Shown: positions 37,101 to 47,883, counted from the stretch's first letter. The stretch is 64,000 bases of DNA from Comamonas testosteroni (GCF_014076415.1 NZ_CP043568.1:1922001-1986000), one strand, 5' to 3'. Made by a program: numbers and translations. Notes: generated by a model from the letters alone, not told the origin.

Positions 37101-37556
37101 TTAGTGTTCTGATGGGGTGGCTGCCGAGGTCTTGAGGTACTGGATGAAGCCAGGGTCAGAGTAGGCAGCAGGAGGCAGATCATCGGTCAGCAAGGCGGTA
37201 TCGACCTCGGTGACTTCGCTCAGCATACTTTGTTCGGTGTCGGAGTTGTAGATTACCAGGCCCGCAATGAGTGCAAAAACGGGGATGGCCGAGACCAGGG
37301 TGCGCCACCAGCCGTTACCCTCGTCGGGGCTGCCCAGTGTCAGGGTACTGCCCTGGGCAGATGTCGCGGTACTAGTCTGAACGAGCAGTACAGACGCTTC
37401 GCGGCGGCGTATGGACACGGCTTGCTCACGGGAGGCGCGCAGACGTTCGGTGACTTCATACGGGAGCAAGGCTTCACCCTCACTCAGTCGGGCAGTGATT
37501 TGACGGGCGATACGGTCGACGGCCTGTTCTTGCCGGAGGGTGGGCACGGATTTCAT
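37101..37556 (-). CDS. DUF3619-family membrane protein (possible anti-sigma partner)
   Basis: 151 residues from MKSVPTLRQEQAVDRIARQI. A cytoplasmic helical part of about 80 residues, one membrane helix (WWRTLVSAIPVFALIAGLVIY) and a short outside tail. Its ATG overlaps the sigma-factor stop (ATGA). The layout and place match membrane anti-sigma proteins, but no ZAS zinc motif is seen. Confidence 0.8.
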   Translation of the reverse strand: MKSVPTLRQEQAVDRIARQITARLSEGEALLPYEVTERLRASREQAVSIRRREASVLLVQTSTATSAQGSTLTLGSPDEGNGWWRTLVSAIPVFALIAGLVIYNSDTEQSMLSEVTEVDTALLTDDLPPAAYSDPGFIQYLKTSAATPSEH

Positions 37557-38122
37557 AACTCGATTCCTTTGGCCTTGAGTGCCTTGCTCAATGTTTGGAT
37601 GGCGCGAAAGCAATGGGTTTTGACGCTGCCTTCTGAGCAACCCATGGCGGCAGCGGTCTCCGCGACATCCATCTCTTCCCAGTAACGCATGAGAAAGGCC
37701 TCGCGTTGACGTGCAGGCAGCTCCTGTATCTCTTTTTCTATGCTTTGCAGTGTCTGCTTGCGTTCGGTCAGGCTCTCGGCGTTGCTGGCGGCCGATTCGT
37801 CGCTGTTGGTGGCATAGGTTTCCAGCCAGTCGAAGTCGCTGTCTGAGTCTACGGAGGACTCCAGGTCGCTGAAGTGGGTGAAGACGGCTTTCTGGGTCTT
37901 CTGGCGGCGAAACCAGTCCAGGGTGCTGTTCGACAGGATGCGCTGGAACAGCATGGGCAGTTCATTGACCGGTTTGTCCCCATAGTGCTGGGCCAGTTTG
38001 AGCATGCTGTCCTGCACGATATCCAGGGCGGCCTCCTCGTCGCGGACGTGGAAAACGCTGCGTTTGAAGGCGCGCTTTTCAACGTCTTTGAGGAATGCAG
38101 ACAGTTCTTGTTCTGTGGCCAA
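37553..38122 (-). CDS. ECF-type RNA polymerase sigma factor
   Basis: 189 residues. Region 2 reads RSVFHVRDEEAALDIVQDSMLKLAQHY with RILSNSTLDWFRRQK. Region 4 reads ELPARQREAFLMRYWEEMDVAETAAAMGCSEGSVKTHCFRAIQTLSKAL. An acidic linker with many Ser/Asp residues (SDSDFDWLETYATNSDESAAS) sits between. First gene of the sigma-DUF3619-DUF3106 operon. It reads away from ilvB. Target promoters are unknown. Confidence 0.92.
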   Translation of the reverse strand: MATEQELSAFLKDVEKRAFKRSVFHVRDEEAALDIVQDSMLKLAQHYGDKPVNELPMLFQRILSNSTLDWFRRQKTQKAVFTHFSDLESSVDSDSDFDWLETYATNSDESAASNAESLTERKQTLQSIEKEIQELPARQREAFLMRYWEEMDVAETAAAMGCSEGSVKTHCFRAIQTLSKALKAKGIEL

Positions 38123-38387
38123 GAGAGAGTAACCCTGGAGAAAGCGGGAGTTAGGTAGTGGCGAAAGCGGCAGATTATCGCATCCGATGATGTTTTTTTG
38201 TGTACTGCATTTGAAGGTCTTGTTGCAGTGCGATAATGATCTTCAACTTAAAGAAGCAAACGGATCACGGTCCGGCGTACACACAAACGTCCATGGCATG
38301 TGGTCTTAAGTCCTAAACCGGCCTCACAAGGGCTTCAGGCTAAGGGCACCGAAGGTTTTTCGTTAGAGAAATTCACAAAGGTTGATC

Positions 38388-40175
38388 ATGGAAATCTCCA
38401 AAGCCGAGCTGGCCTCTGCAGCCGCCGCATCGTCCCCCAAGGGCGCCCAGGAATTGATGGGCTCCGAAATCCTCATCAAGTCGCTTCAGGCCGAAGGTGT
38501 CAAGCACCTGTGGGGTTACCCTGGCGGGGCAGTTCTCTATATCTACGACGCGCTCTACAAGCAGGACAGCATTCAGCATGTGCTGGTGCGCCACGAGCAG
38601 GCGGCCGTGCATGCAGCCGACGGTTTTGCGCGTGCCACCGGTGAAGTGGGCGTGGCGCTGGTGACTTCCGGCCCCGGTCTGACCAATGCGGTGACGGGCA
38701 TTGCCACCGCCTATACCGACTCCATCCCCATGGTGGTGATCGCGGGACAGACATCGACCAATTACATCGGTACCGACGCATTCCAAGAGTGCGACACCGT
38801 GGGCATCACTCGTCCCATCGTCAAGCACAACTTCCTGGTCAAGGATGTGCGCGAGCTGGCCGAGACCATGAAAAAGGCTTTCCACATCGCCCGCACCGGC
38901 CGCCCCGGCCCTGTGGTGGTGGATATTCCCAAGGACGTGTCCTTCAAGAAGGCGCTGTACACGGGCTATCCTGAGAAAGTGGAAATGCGCTCGTACAACC
39001 CTGTCAAAAAGGGTCATGCCGGCCAGATTCGCAAGGCTCTGCAGTTGCTGCTGACGGCCAAGCGCCCTTATATCTACACCGGCGGCGGCGTGCTGCTGGG
39101 CAATGCCTGCAACGAACTGCGTCAGCTGGTGGACATGCTGGGCTACCCGGTCACGAATACGCTGATGGGCCTGGGCGCCTACCCGGCCAGCGACCGGAAG
39201 TTCCTGGGCATGCTGGGTATGCATGGCACCATCGAAGCCAACAATGCCATGCAGAACTGCGATGTGCTGCTGGCCGTGGGTGCGCGCTTTGACGATCGCG
39301 TGATCGGCAATCCCAAGCATTTCATGTCGGTGGAGCGCAAGATCATCCATATCGACATCGATCCTTCCTCCATCTCCAAGCGCGTGAAGGTGGATGTGCC
39401 CATCGTGGGCGATGTCAAGGATGTGCTCAACGAGCTGATCGCCATGCTGCGCGAGTCGGCGCAGCGCCCTGATGAAGCGGCCGTAGCCCAATGGTGGACC
39501 ACCATCGAAGGCTGGCGCAGCCGCGACTGTCTGAGCTACGACAAGTCCAATACCGAAGTCATCAAGCCCCAGTACGTGGTCGACACGCTGTGGAACATGA
39601 CCAAGGATGCGGACGCCTACATCACCTCCGATGTGGGTCAGCACCAGATGTGGGCGGCGCAGTACTACCGCTTTGATGAACCCCGTCGCTGGATCAACTC
39701 CGGCGGTCTGGGCACCATGGGCGTGGGTCTGCCTTACGCCATGGGCATCAAGCTGGCCAAGCCCGACTCCGAAGTCTTCTGCATCACGGGCGAAGGCTCG
39801 ATCCAGATGAATATTCAGGAGCTGGCCACTTGCAAGCAGTACAACACCCCGGTGGTCATCTGCGCGCTGAACAACCGCTTCCTGGGCATGGTGCGTCAGT
39901 GGCAGGAAATCGAATACTCGGGTCGCTACTCGAGCAGCTATATGGATTCGCTGCCCGACTTCGTGAAGCTGGCGGAGGCCTTCGGCCACCGTGGCCTGCT
40001 GATCGAAAAGCCTGCCGATGTCGAAGCTGCGCTGCGCGAGGCACGCCGCATCGTGCGCGAAGAAAGCAAGACGGTCTTCCTGGACTTCCGCACCGACCCG
40101 ACCGAGAACGTGTTCCCCATGGTGCAAGCCGGCCGTGGCATCACGGAAATGCTGCTGGGCGCTGACGACCTGTGA
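38388..40175 (+). CDS. ilvB: Acetolactate synthase large subunit
   Basis: 595 residues from MEISKAELAS. Thiamine-diphosphate enzyme: GYPGGAVLYIYDAL, catalytic Glu in LVRHEQAAVHAADGFAR, FAD region GARFDDRV, and the ThDP motif GEGSIQMNIQELATCKQYNTPVV-NN. It makes acetolactate or acetohydroxybutyrate. A weak promoter candidate (TTGAAG at 38211, GATAAT at 38232, spacing 15) lies in the 265-bp gap, but I see no leader peptide or terminator there, so attenuation is not evident. Cotranscription with ilvN and ilvC is likely. Confidence 0.96.
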   Translation: MEISKAELASAAAASSPKGAQELMGSEILIKSLQAEGVKHLWGYPGGAVLYIYDALYKQDSIQHVLVRHEQAAVHAADGFARATGEVGVALVTSGPGLTNAVTGIATAYTDSIPMVVIAGQTSTNYIGTDAFQECDTVGITRPIVKHNFLVKDVRELAETMKKAFHIARTGRPGPVVVDIPKDVSFKKALYTGYPEKVEMRSYNPVKKGHAGQIRKALQLLLTAKRPYIYTGGGVLLGNACNELRQLVDMLGYPVTNTLMGLGAYPASDRKFLGMLGMHGTIEANNAMQNCDVLLAVGARFDDRVIGNPKHFMSVERKIIHIDIDPSSISKRVKVDVPIVGDVKDVLNELIAMLRESAQRPDEAAVAQWWTTIEGWRSRDCLSYDKSNTEVIKPQYVVDTLWNMTKDADAYITSDVGQHQMWAAQYYRFDEPRRWINSGGLGTMGVGLPYAMGIKLAKPDSEVFCITGEGSIQMNIQELATCKQYNTPVVICALNNRFLGMVRQWQEIEYSGRYSSSYMDSLPDFVKLAEAFGHRGLLIEKPADVEAALREARRIVREESKTVFLDFRTDPTENVFPMVQAGRGITEMLLGADDL

Positions 40176-40207
40176 TGCATGGAAAGCCGATTTCCAATGA
40201 AATCGGC

Positions 40208-40262
40208 ATCAAGCGCTTACATGTCAATCCCAAGTGGCTATATTTTAAATAGCATTTTTTGA
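40208..40262. repeat. Degenerate dispersed repeat between ilvB and ilvN
   Basis: CAAGCGCTTACA followed by GTGGCTATATTTTAAATAGC resembles the inverted form of the element at 24049 and 31438. It could fold but no function is visible. Confidence 0.45.
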
Positions 40263-40332
40263 CGAATCTATTGTCCGCCGAGCCTGGCACTTACCGGTGT
40301 CAGGGGAGGGCGGCGAAAAGAGGAATCTCCCA

Positions 40333-40824
40333 ATGAAACACATTATTGCCGTGCTGCTCGAGAACGAGCCTGGAGCACTGTCACGCGTCGTGGGCCTGTT
40401 TTCTGCCCGTGGCTACAACATTGAATCCCTGACAGTTGCACCGACCGAGGATCCCTCTCTGTCGCGCATGACCATCCTCACCACGGGCTCGGATGATGTG
40501 ATTGAGCAAATCACAAAGCACCTGAACCGACTGATTGAAGTGGTTAAAGTGGTGGACCTGACCGAAGGTGCTTACACCGAGCGCGAGCTGATGATGGTCA
40601 AGGTGCGTGCCGTCGGCAAGGAACGCGAGGAAATGAAGCGCATGGCGGACATCTTCCGCGGCCGCATCATCGACGTGACCGAGAAGAGCTACACCGTTGA
40701 GCTGACCGGCGACCAGTCCAAGAACGACGCCTTCCTGCAAGCCCTTGATCGCACTGCCATCCTTGAGACCGTTCGCACAGGCGCCTCGGGTATTGGTCGT
40801 GGCGAACGCATTCTGCGTGTCTAA
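40333..40824 (+). CDS. ilvN: Acetolactate synthase small (regulatory) subunit
   Basis: 163 residues from MKHIIAVLLENEPGALSRVVGLFSARGYNIESLTV, an ACT domain that binds valine, then the C-terminal RGRIIDVTEKSYTVELTG domain. Length matches type I small subunits. AGAGG lies upstream of the ATG. It activates IlvB and gives feedback control. 73 bp before ilvC. Confidence 0.95.
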   Translation: MKHIIAVLLENEPGALSRVVGLFSARGYNIESLTVAPTEDPSLSRMTILTTGSDDVIEQITKHLNRLIEVVKVVDLTEGAYTERELMMVKVRAVGKEREEMKRMADIFRGRIIDVTEKSYTVELTGDQSKNDAFLQALDRTAILETVRTGASGIGRGERILRV

Positions 40825-40867
40825 TGGCTGCGTTGCACCACTTTTGAATCTGAACAAACCTTTTTAA

Positions 40868-41914
<1,047 letters not shown>

Positions 41915-41961
41915 TGCAGGCAAGTCATTCGGCGCAAGCCGGATGACTGTGCTTGGGCAAG

Positions 41962-41987
41962 AGGCCACCTTCGAGGTGGCCTTTTTT
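41962..41987 (+). terminator. Intrinsic terminator of the ilvBNC group
   Basis: AGGCCACC / GGTGGCCT stem, five-base loop, six T residues, 47 bp after ilvC. Confidence 0.9.
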
Positions 41988-42065
41988 CATTCCGGATGCG
42001 ATCTGTGTGGCGGGTACACTGGTGGCAGGGACATGGTCATGATGGCCGTGCTTGAAATACTATCG

Positions 42066-42082
42066 TTTTAATAGCTGCATGC
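42066..42082 (+). repeat. Short dispersed repeat fragment before pssA
   Basis: TTTTAATAGCTGCATGC resembles the AATAGCTGCT half of the element at 31438. It is a fragment only. Confidence 0.4.
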
Positions 42083-42113
42083 ATCTGACATGCAAGCACT
42101 GGAGGTCTGTTTG

Positions 42114-42983
42114 ATGCAAAACAGCAATGATTCTGCCGATCTGAGTGGAATGCCGCGCAAGCCGCGCAAAGGCATTTATGTGCTGCCCAATCTGTTCACG
42201 CTGGCAGCGCTGTTTGGCGGTTTCTACGCCATCGTCATGGCCATGAACAACAAGTTCGAACTGGCGGCCGTGGGTGTTTTCTGCGCCATGGTGCTCGACA
42301 GTCTTGACGGTCGCGTGGCGCGCATGACGCACACGCAAAGCGCGTTCGGCGAGCAGATGGATTCGCTCTCCGATATGGTGTCCTTTGGTGCCGCGCCTGC
42401 GCTGATTGCCTATGAATGGGCCTTGCGTCCCCTGGGGCGCTGGGGCTGGATTGCCGCCTTTGTGTATTGCGCCTGCGCGGCACTGCGCCTGGCTCGCTTC
42501 AACGTGAATACGGCCGTGGTGGACAAGCGCTACTTCCAGGGCATGCCTTCACCTGCGGCAGCGGCTCTGGTGGCGGGCTTTATCTGGCTGACCAGTGCCC
42601 TGATGGTTTCCCATCGCGACGTGCCCATCTTTGGCGATGTGATTTCCTGGTTCGGGGGTTATCCCACGGACAGGGCCGATCTGTCCTGGATCATGTTCGC
42701 CATCACGCTGTTCGCAGGCCTGACCATGGTCACCAATATTCCCTATTACAGCTTCAAGGACATCGGCGGCGCCAAGAGCATGCCATTTGTCTCGCTGGTG
42801 GTGGTGGCCCTGCTGATGGCCGTGGTCAGCATCGAGCCTGCAACCATGCTGTTCCTGGTGTTTGTCGGTTACTCGATCTCGGGTTATGTGATCTACGCCT
42901 GGCGCCGTTCCAAGGGCGAGCAGGTCAGCATCGTGGCAACCTCCAAGGACGAGCCCGATGAGCGTGGTCTGCACGACGATTGA
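42114..42983 (+). CDS. pssA: CDP-diacylglycerol-serine O-phosphatidyltransferase
   Basis: 289 residues. ATG at 42114 (MQNSNDSADL) is preferred because GGAGG lies 10 bp upstream. An ATG eight codons earlier has no such site. Membrane protein with the CDP-alcohol phosphotransferase motif in DSLDGRVARMTHTQSAFGEQMDSLSD and seven to eight helices. It makes phosphatidylserine, the precursor of phosphatidylethanolamine. The position after ilvC and before leuA is common in this family. Confidence 0.94.
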   Translation: MQNSNDSADLSGMPRKPRKGIYVLPNLFTLAALFGGFYAIVMAMNNKFELAAVGVFCAMVLDSLDGRVARMTHTQSAFGEQMDSLSDMVSFGAAPALIAYEWALRPLGRWGWIAAFVYCACAALRLARFNVNTAVVDKRYFQGMPSPAAAALVAGFIWLTSALMVSHRDVPIFGDVISWFGGYPTDRADLSWIMFAITLFAGLTMVTNIPYYSFKDIGGAKSMPFVSLVVVALLMAVVSIEPATMLFLVFVGYSISGYVIYAWRRSKGEQVSIVATSKDEPDERGLHDD

Positions 42984-43040
42984 AGTGCGGCTCCAAAAAA
43001 TCCTGGCCCTGTCAACTTTTCTTGTGTTAAAGTGAGCCGC

Positions 43041-43094
43041 ATGCAAAACCTGTCGCTAGCTCTACTACTAATGTCCAACGGGCAGAGAAAGTAG
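43041..43094 (+). CDS. leuL: Leucine leader peptide (17 residues)
   Basis: MQNLSLALLLMSNGQRK. Five of 17 residues are Leu, four of them the rare codon CUA, three in a row. It lies in the gap before leuA, and a terminator hairpin follows 28 bp after its stop. This is the classic arrangement for leucine attenuation: stalled ribosomes at CUA codons would favour antitermination. No ribosome site stronger than GTGAG is seen before the ATG. Confidence 0.75.
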   Translation: MQNLSLALLLMSNGQRK

Positions 43095-43122
43095 CGCGCG
43101 CGTACAAACACACCCTACTTGG

Positions 43123-43153
43123 CGGCCCGTAGCATCAGCGACGGGCCGTTTTT
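43123..43153 (+). terminator. Leader (attenuator) terminator before leuA
   Basis: Stem CGGCCCGT / ACGGGCCG with a 10-base loop and five T residues between the leader peptide and leuA. Upstream bases CCCTACTT and GAAAGTAGC can form an alternative pairing (AAGTAG with CTACTT). Confidence 0.8.
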
Positions 43154-43214
43154 GCTTTTGGGCGTCGCTGGAGCTGGGTTCAATTTCCTCTAATTTCGAC
43201 TAAAGAGACTCACC

Positions 43215-44888
43215 ATGTTGCAAAACCCTTCCACCAAATACCGCGCTTTCGCCCCCGTGCGTCTGACCGATCGCACCTGGCCCGACGCGGTCATCACCAA
43301 GCCCCCGGTCTGGTGCAGCGTGGATCTGCGTGACGGCAACCAGGCCCTGATCGAGCCCATGGACATCGAGCGCAAGGTGCGCATGTTCGAGCAACTGGTG
43401 AAGATCGGCTTCAAGGAAATCGAAGTGGGCTTTCCTTCGGCTTCGCAGATCGAGTTCGACTTCATGCGCAAGCTCATCGAGGAAAACCGCATTCCCGACG
43501 ACGTGACCGTACAGGTGCTGACACAGGCGCGTGAGCACCTGATTCGTCGCACTTTCGAGGCGCTGGAAGGCGTACCTCGCGCCATTGTCCATCTCTACAA
43601 CGCCACGGCTCCCGTGATGCGCCGCGTGGTGCTGAACATGAGTGAAGACGAGATCGTGGAGCTGGCCGTGACCAATGCGCAGATGTTCAAGGACATCGCG
43701 GCCCAGCACCCCAACACCAAGTGGACCTTCCAGTACTCGCCCGAAATGTATTCGGATACCGAGCTGGAGTTCTCCAGGCGCGTGATCGACGCCGTCACCG
43801 ATGTCTGGCAGCCCACACCCGAGAACAAGTGCATCATCAACCTGCCCACCACAGTGGAGCATTCCACGCCCAATATCTTTGCCGACATGGTGGAGTGGAC
43901 GCATCGCAACATCAAGCGCCGTGACAGCGTGGTGATCTCGGTCCATCCTCATAACGACCGCGGCACGGGAACGGCGGCAGCGGAGTTGTCCCTCATGGCC
44001 GGCGCGGACCGTCTGGAAGGCTGCCTGTTCGGCAATGGCGAGCGCACCGGCAATCTGGACGTGGTGAATGTGGCGCTCAATATGTATATCCAGGGCGTGA
44101 ACCCCGGCCTGGATTTTTCCGACATCGACGATATCCGTGCAACGGTTGAGCATTGCAACCAGTTGCCCGTGCATCCTCGTCATCCTTACGTGGGTGACTT
44201 GGTCTACACCTCCTTCTCCGGCTCCCACCAGGACGCCATCAAGAAGGCTTTCGCCGCCCACAAGGAAGGCGATATCTGGGATATGCCTTATCTGCCCATC
44301 GATCCCAAGGACCTGGGTCGCAGCTATGAGGCGGTGATTCGCGTGAACAGCCAGTCGGGCAAGGGCGGCATTGCCTATCTGCTCGAAAGCGAATACGGGC
44401 TTCAGCTGCCTCGTCGCCTGCAGATCGAGTTCAGCCAGGTCGTGCAGCGCGAGATGGATGCCAGCGGCAAGGAATTGTCGGCTGCGGATCTGTGGGAGCT
44501 GTTCCAGCGCGAATATGGAGTCAACACCGTCAAGGCGCCTCAATATCGCCTGAGCGAGGCAGATGGCGTGGTCAATATGACTTCCCACATCGAGATCGCC
44601 GGAGAAAAGTATTTTTTGGAAGGCGAAGGTACGGGCCCCATTGATGCCTTCGTGCAGGCGTTGTCGGCTAACGTCGGTCGCAATGTGCGCGTGCTCAACT
44701 ATGCCGAGCATGCGATTGGCGAGGGTGCGAATGCCAAGGCGATTGCCTATGTGGAATTGCGCGTGGACGATGCTCAGGTCTGCTACGGCGTAGGGGTGGA
44801 TGCCAATATCGTTTCCGCCTCGTTGCGCGCCATCATCTCGGGAGTACAGCGCGTTACCGCTGTCGCTGAAGAGGCGGTAGCTGCATAA
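43215..44888 (+). CDS. leuA: 2-isopropylmalate synthase, long (actinobacterial-like) type
   Basis: 557 residues. [15 protein letters not shown] (metal- and substrate-binding DRDGNQ motif), [20 protein letters not shown] and a C-terminal allosteric LeuA dimer domain ending [14 protein letters not shown]. The ~560-residue form with [13 protein letters not shown] differs from the E. coli-like form in the next gene. Catalyses the first committed step to leucine. Attenuator upstream and own terminator downstream. Confidence 0.94.
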   Translation: MLQNPSTKYRAFAPVRLTDRTWPDAVITKPPVWCSVDLRDGNQALIEPMDIERKVRMFEQLVKIGFKEIEVGFPSASQIEFDFMRKLIEENRIPDDVTVQVLTQAREHLIRRTFEALEGVPRAIVHLYNATAPVMRRVVLNMSEDEIVELAVTNAQMFKDIAAQHPNTKWTFQYSPEMYSDTELEFSRRVIDAVTDVWQPTPENKCIINLPTTVEHSTPNIFADMVEWTHRNIKRRDSVVISVHPHNDRGTGTAAAELSLMAGADRLEGCLFGNGERTGNLDVVNVALNMYIQGVNPGLDFSDIDDIRATVEHCNQLPVHPRHPYVGDLVYTSFSGSHQDAIKKAFAAHKEGDIWDMPYLPIDPKDLGRSYEAVIRVNSQSGKGGIAYLLESEYGLQLPRRLQIEFSQVVQREMDASGKELSAADLWELFQREYGVNTVKAPQYRLSEADGVVNMTSHIEIAGEKYFLEGEGTGPIDAFVQALSANVGRNVRVLNYAEHAIGEGANAKAIAYVELRVDDAQVCYGVGVDANIVSASLRAIISGVQRVTAVAEEAVAA

Positions 44889-44895
44889 AAGGTTC

Positions 44896-44930
44896 AAAGC
44901 CGGTGTCGCCAAAAGCGCACCGGCTTTTTT
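44896..44930 (+). terminator. Intrinsic terminator between the two isopropylmalate synthase genes
   Basis: Stem AAGCCGGTG / CACCGGCTT with a 12-base loop and T-run, 8 bp after the first leuA stop. Confidence 0.9.
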
Positions 44931-44991
44931 GTCGGCAATCCTCCAGTCAAAACAGGTGCCTACCGGCGCCATCACATAGAGAGTCCCCACC

Positions 44992-46530
44992 ATGTCCGAT
45001 CAGCTCATTATTTTCGACACCACCTTGCGTGACGGCGAGCAATCGCCCGGCGCTTCCATGACACGCGATGAAAAGCTGCGTATTGCCCGTCAGCTGGAGC
45101 GTCTGAAGGTCGATGTGATCGAGGCGGGGTTTGCTGCGGCATCCAATGGCGACTTCGAGTCCATCCAGACCATTGCACGTGCCATCAAGGACTCCACGGT
45201 CTGCTCGCTCTCCCGCGCCAACGACCGCGACATCGCGCGTGCGGCCGAGTCGTTGAAGGATGCCAACCGCGCTCGCATTCATACCTTCATCGCCACCAGC
45301 CCGCTGCATATGGAGAAAAAGCTGCGCATGACACCCGAACAGGTGCTGGAGCAGGCCAAGCAGGCGGTGCGCTTCGGGCGCAATCTCATCGAAGACATCG
45401 AGTTCAGCGCGGAGGACGGCTATCGCAGCGAACCCGATTTTCTGGCGCGTGTGATCGAGGTGGTCATCAAGGAAGGTGCAACCACCATCAACGTGCCCGA
45501 CACCGTGGGTTACGCGATTCCCGAGCTCTATGGTGAATTCATTCGCAACCTGCGCGAGCGCGTGCCCAACAGCGACAAGGCCGTCTGGTCCGTGCATTGC
45601 CACAACGACCTGGGCATGGCGGTTGCGAATTCTCTGGCGGGCGTGAAGATCGGCGGTGCGCGCCAGATCGAATGCACCATCAATGGTCTTGGGGAGCGCG
45701 CGGGTAACTGCTCACTTGAAGAAGTGGTCATGGCCATCAAGACGCGCAAGGACTACTTCGGCCTGGATGTGAATATCGATACCCAGCATATCGTGGCCGC
45801 CAGCCGCCTGGTCAGCCAGACCACGGGCTTTGTGGTGCAACCCAACAAGGCTGTGGTGGGAGCCAACGCCTTTGCCCATGCCTCCGGCATTCATCAGGAC
45901 GGCGTGCTCAAGGCGCGTGACACCTACGAAATCATGCGTGCCGAGGACGTGGGCTGGGCGGCCAACAAGATCGTGCTGGGCAAGCTCAGTGGTCGCAACG
46001 CTTTCAAGCAGCGCCTGCAGGAGTTGGGGGTGGAACTGGACAGCGAAGCTGCCATCAACCAGGCCTTCACGCGTTTCAAGGAGCTCGCGGACCGAAAGAG
46101 CGAGATTTTTGACGAGGACATTCTGGCGCTGGTGAATGCCGAAGGAGCGGAGCACCAGGACAATCAGTTCCAGTTCATTTCGCTGGCCCAGCAGAGCGAA
46201 ACAGGTGAGCGCCCACATGCCAGCGTGGTCTTCAGCAATGCAGGCCGGGAAATCAAGGCCAGCTCCGACGGCAATGGTCCGGTCGATGCCTCGTTCAAGG
46301 CCATCGAGTCCGAAGTCAAGAGCGGTGCAGAAATGGTGCTGTATTCCGTCAATGCCATCAGCGGCTCAACCGAGAGTCAGGGCGAGGTGACGGTGCGCTT
46401 GCAGCGCAGTGGTCGCGTCGTCAACGGAGTGGGTGCTGACCCCGATATTGTGGTCGCATCGGCCAAGGCTTATCTGAGCGCTTTGAACAAATTGCATAGC
46501 AATCAGGAAGTTGTTGCAGCACAAGGTTGA
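44992..46530 (+). CDS. leuA: 2-isopropylmalate synthase, E. coli-like type
   Basis: 512 residues. [56 protein letters not shown] and [17 protein letters not shown] are the diagnostic LeuA class I blocks. The regulatory domain ends [19 protein letters not shown]. This is a second, sequence-distinct enzyme for the same step as the preceding gene. Citramalate synthase is the main alternative, but the length and regulatory domain fit LeuA. It is separated from its neighbour by a terminator and has its own GAGAG-type site. Confidence 0.92.
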   Translation: MSDQLIIFDTTLRDGEQSPGASMTRDEKLRIARQLERLKVDVIEAGFAAASNGDFESIQTIARAIKDSTVCSLSRANDRDIARAAESLKDANRARIHTFIATSPLHMEKKLRMTPEQVLEQAKQAVRFGRNLIEDIEFSAEDGYRSEPDFLARVIEVVIKEGATTINVPDTVGYAIPELYGEFIRNLRERVPNSDKAVWSVHCHNDLGMAVANSLAGVKIGGARQIECTINGLGERAGNCSLEEVVMAIKTRKDYFGLDVNIDTQHIVAASRLVSQTTGFVVQPNKAVVGANAFAHASGIHQDGVLKARDTYEIMRAEDVGWAANKIVLGKLSGRNAFKQRLQELGVELDSEAAINQAFTRFKELADRKSEIFDEDILALVNAEGAEHQDNQFQFISLAQQSETGERPHASVVFSNAGREIKASSDGNGPVDASFKAIESEVKSGAEMVLYSVNAISGSTESQGEVTVRLQRSGRVVNGVGADPDIVVASAKAYLSALNKLHSNQEVVAAQG

Positions 46531-46567
46531 CTGCTGGATTTATAATTTCACTCAGATTATCGAGAAG

Positions 46568-46601
46568 GTTGTGCAAGTGCTTGTCACTGCACAACTTTTT
46601 T
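46568..46601 (+). terminator. Intrinsic terminator of the second leuA
   Basis: Perfect stem GTTGTGCA / TGCACAAC, 12-base loop, six T residues. Confidence 0.9.
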
Positions 46602-46642
46602 GATTGAATTAAATCCTTACACCTTGTTGTCTGGAGTATCGC

Positions 46643-47857
46643 ATGCAGCTGCTGCGTCCATTTCGCCTTGCAAAACTCACCCAGGTGGTGTCTTTGGCTC
46701 TGTTGAGCTGTGCTCTGGCTGCTCCGGCAGCGCATGCGGCGGCGCCCAAGAAAGACTCCAAAAAGCCCGTGGCTGCTGCGGCTTCTGCGAAGAAAGCGGC
46801 CAAGGAGCCGGCTGGTAAGGCTCGTGCTGCAGCCCAGCCCAAAAGCGCAAAGGTCGCCAAGGGCAAGCCGGAAAAGGCAGACGCCAAGCTTGCAAGCAAG
46901 AAGGGCGGCAAGACTGTTCTAGCAGCCAAGGCCGAAAGAGACGAGAAGACCGGCGGCAAGAAGCGTCTGGCCAGGGCAGGAGCCACCGGTGCTGCGGTTG
47001 CGGCGGCAGCAACTGCCGCGGCGGTCGAGCCCGCACGCCTGTCCTACGGGCAGATGGCGGGTCTTCACTCCGTCTCGGATCCTCTGGATCTGCAAAGCAG
47101 CGTGGCTTATGTGATCGACCAGGACACACATGAGGTTCTGCTGAGCAAGAACGATCAGGCCGTGCTGCCCATTGCCTCGTTGACCAAGCTGATGACCGGT
47201 CTGCTGATCTCTCAGGCCCGTCTGCCCATGGACGAGATGATCACCATCACGCAGGACGATGTGGATACCGAAAAGCACAGCAGCTCTCGCCTGCGTGTAG
47301 GTACCACCTTGACGCGCGCCGAGATGATGCATCTTGCGCTGATGTCCAGCGAGAACCGTGCTGCCCATGCCCTGGGACGAACCTATCCCGGCGGTCTGGC
47401 GCAGTTTGTGCAGCTGATGAATTCCAAGGCGCTGCAGCTGGGCATGAAGGACACGCGCTATGTCGAGCCCACCGGCCTGTCCAGCAGCAACCAGTCCAGC
47501 GCGCGCGATCTGGCGCGCCTGGTGGCGGTGGCCCATGCGGATCCGCTGATGCGCGAATACTCCACATCGCCCGGCTATGAAGTGGCCGTGGGTCGTCGCA
47601 CGCTGCAGTTCAACAACACCAACCGTCTGGTCAAGAGCGACAACTGGGATATCGGCCTGCAAAAGACCGGCTATATCTCCGAAGCCGGACGCTGCCTTGT
47701 GATGCAGGCCCATGTGGCCGGGCGCAAGCTGATCATGGTGTTCCTGGATTCCGCAGGCAAGTTCAGCCGCCTGGCAGATGCCGAGCGAGTGCGTCACTGG
47801 ATGGAAAGCAAGGGCCCCACAGCCAGCAACACGATTGCCAGCCGTATCCGCGGCTGA
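46643..47857 (+). CDS. pbpG: D-alanyl-D-alanine endopeptidase (PBP7-like, S11 family)
   Basis: 404 residues. Signal peptide (VVSLALLSCALAAPAAHA), then an unusual 100-residue Lys/Ala-rich low-complexity region resembling histone H1 tails, then the S11 penicillin-binding domain: SLTK (catalytic Ser in PIASLTKLM), SEN in SSENRAAHALG and KTG in GLQKTGYISEAG. It cleaves peptidoglycan crosslinks in the periplasm. Its length (404 against about 310) is due to the basic region. Its terminator was hit by an IS. Confidence 0.92.
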   Translation: MQLLRPFRLAKLTQVVSLALLSCALAAPAAHAAAPKKDSKKPVAAAASAKKAAKEPAGKARAAAQPKSAKVAKGKPEKADAKLASKKGGKTVLAAKAERDEKTGGKKRLARAGATGAAVAAAATAAAVEPARLSYGQMAGLHSVSDPLDLQSSVAYVIDQDTHEVLLSKNDQAVLPIASLTKLMTGLLISQARLPMDEMITITQDDVDTEKHSSSRLRVGTTLTRAEMMHLALMSSENRAAHALGRTYPGGLAQFVQLMNSKALQLGMKDTRYVEPTGLSSSNQSSARDLARLVAVAHADPLMREYSTSPGYEVAVGRRTLQFNNTNRLVKSDNWDIGLQKTGYISEAGRCLVMQAHVAGRKLIMVFLDSAGKFSRLADAERVRHWMESKGPTASNTIASRIRG

Positions 47858-47883
47858 GCCTGGCGAGGGCCAGGTCCGTCAGC

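Noticed and set aside
38160..38387. Attenuator before ilvB
   Set aside because: No leader frame rich in Ile, Val or Leu codons and no terminator with a T-run in the gap.
38373..40127. 584-codon antisense frame in ilvB
   Set aside because: His-rich shadow with no start signals; IlvB motifs are complete on the plus strand.
43200..44993. 597-codon antisense frame in the first leuA
   Set aside because: Shadow frame extending over the terminator; the plus strand is leuA.
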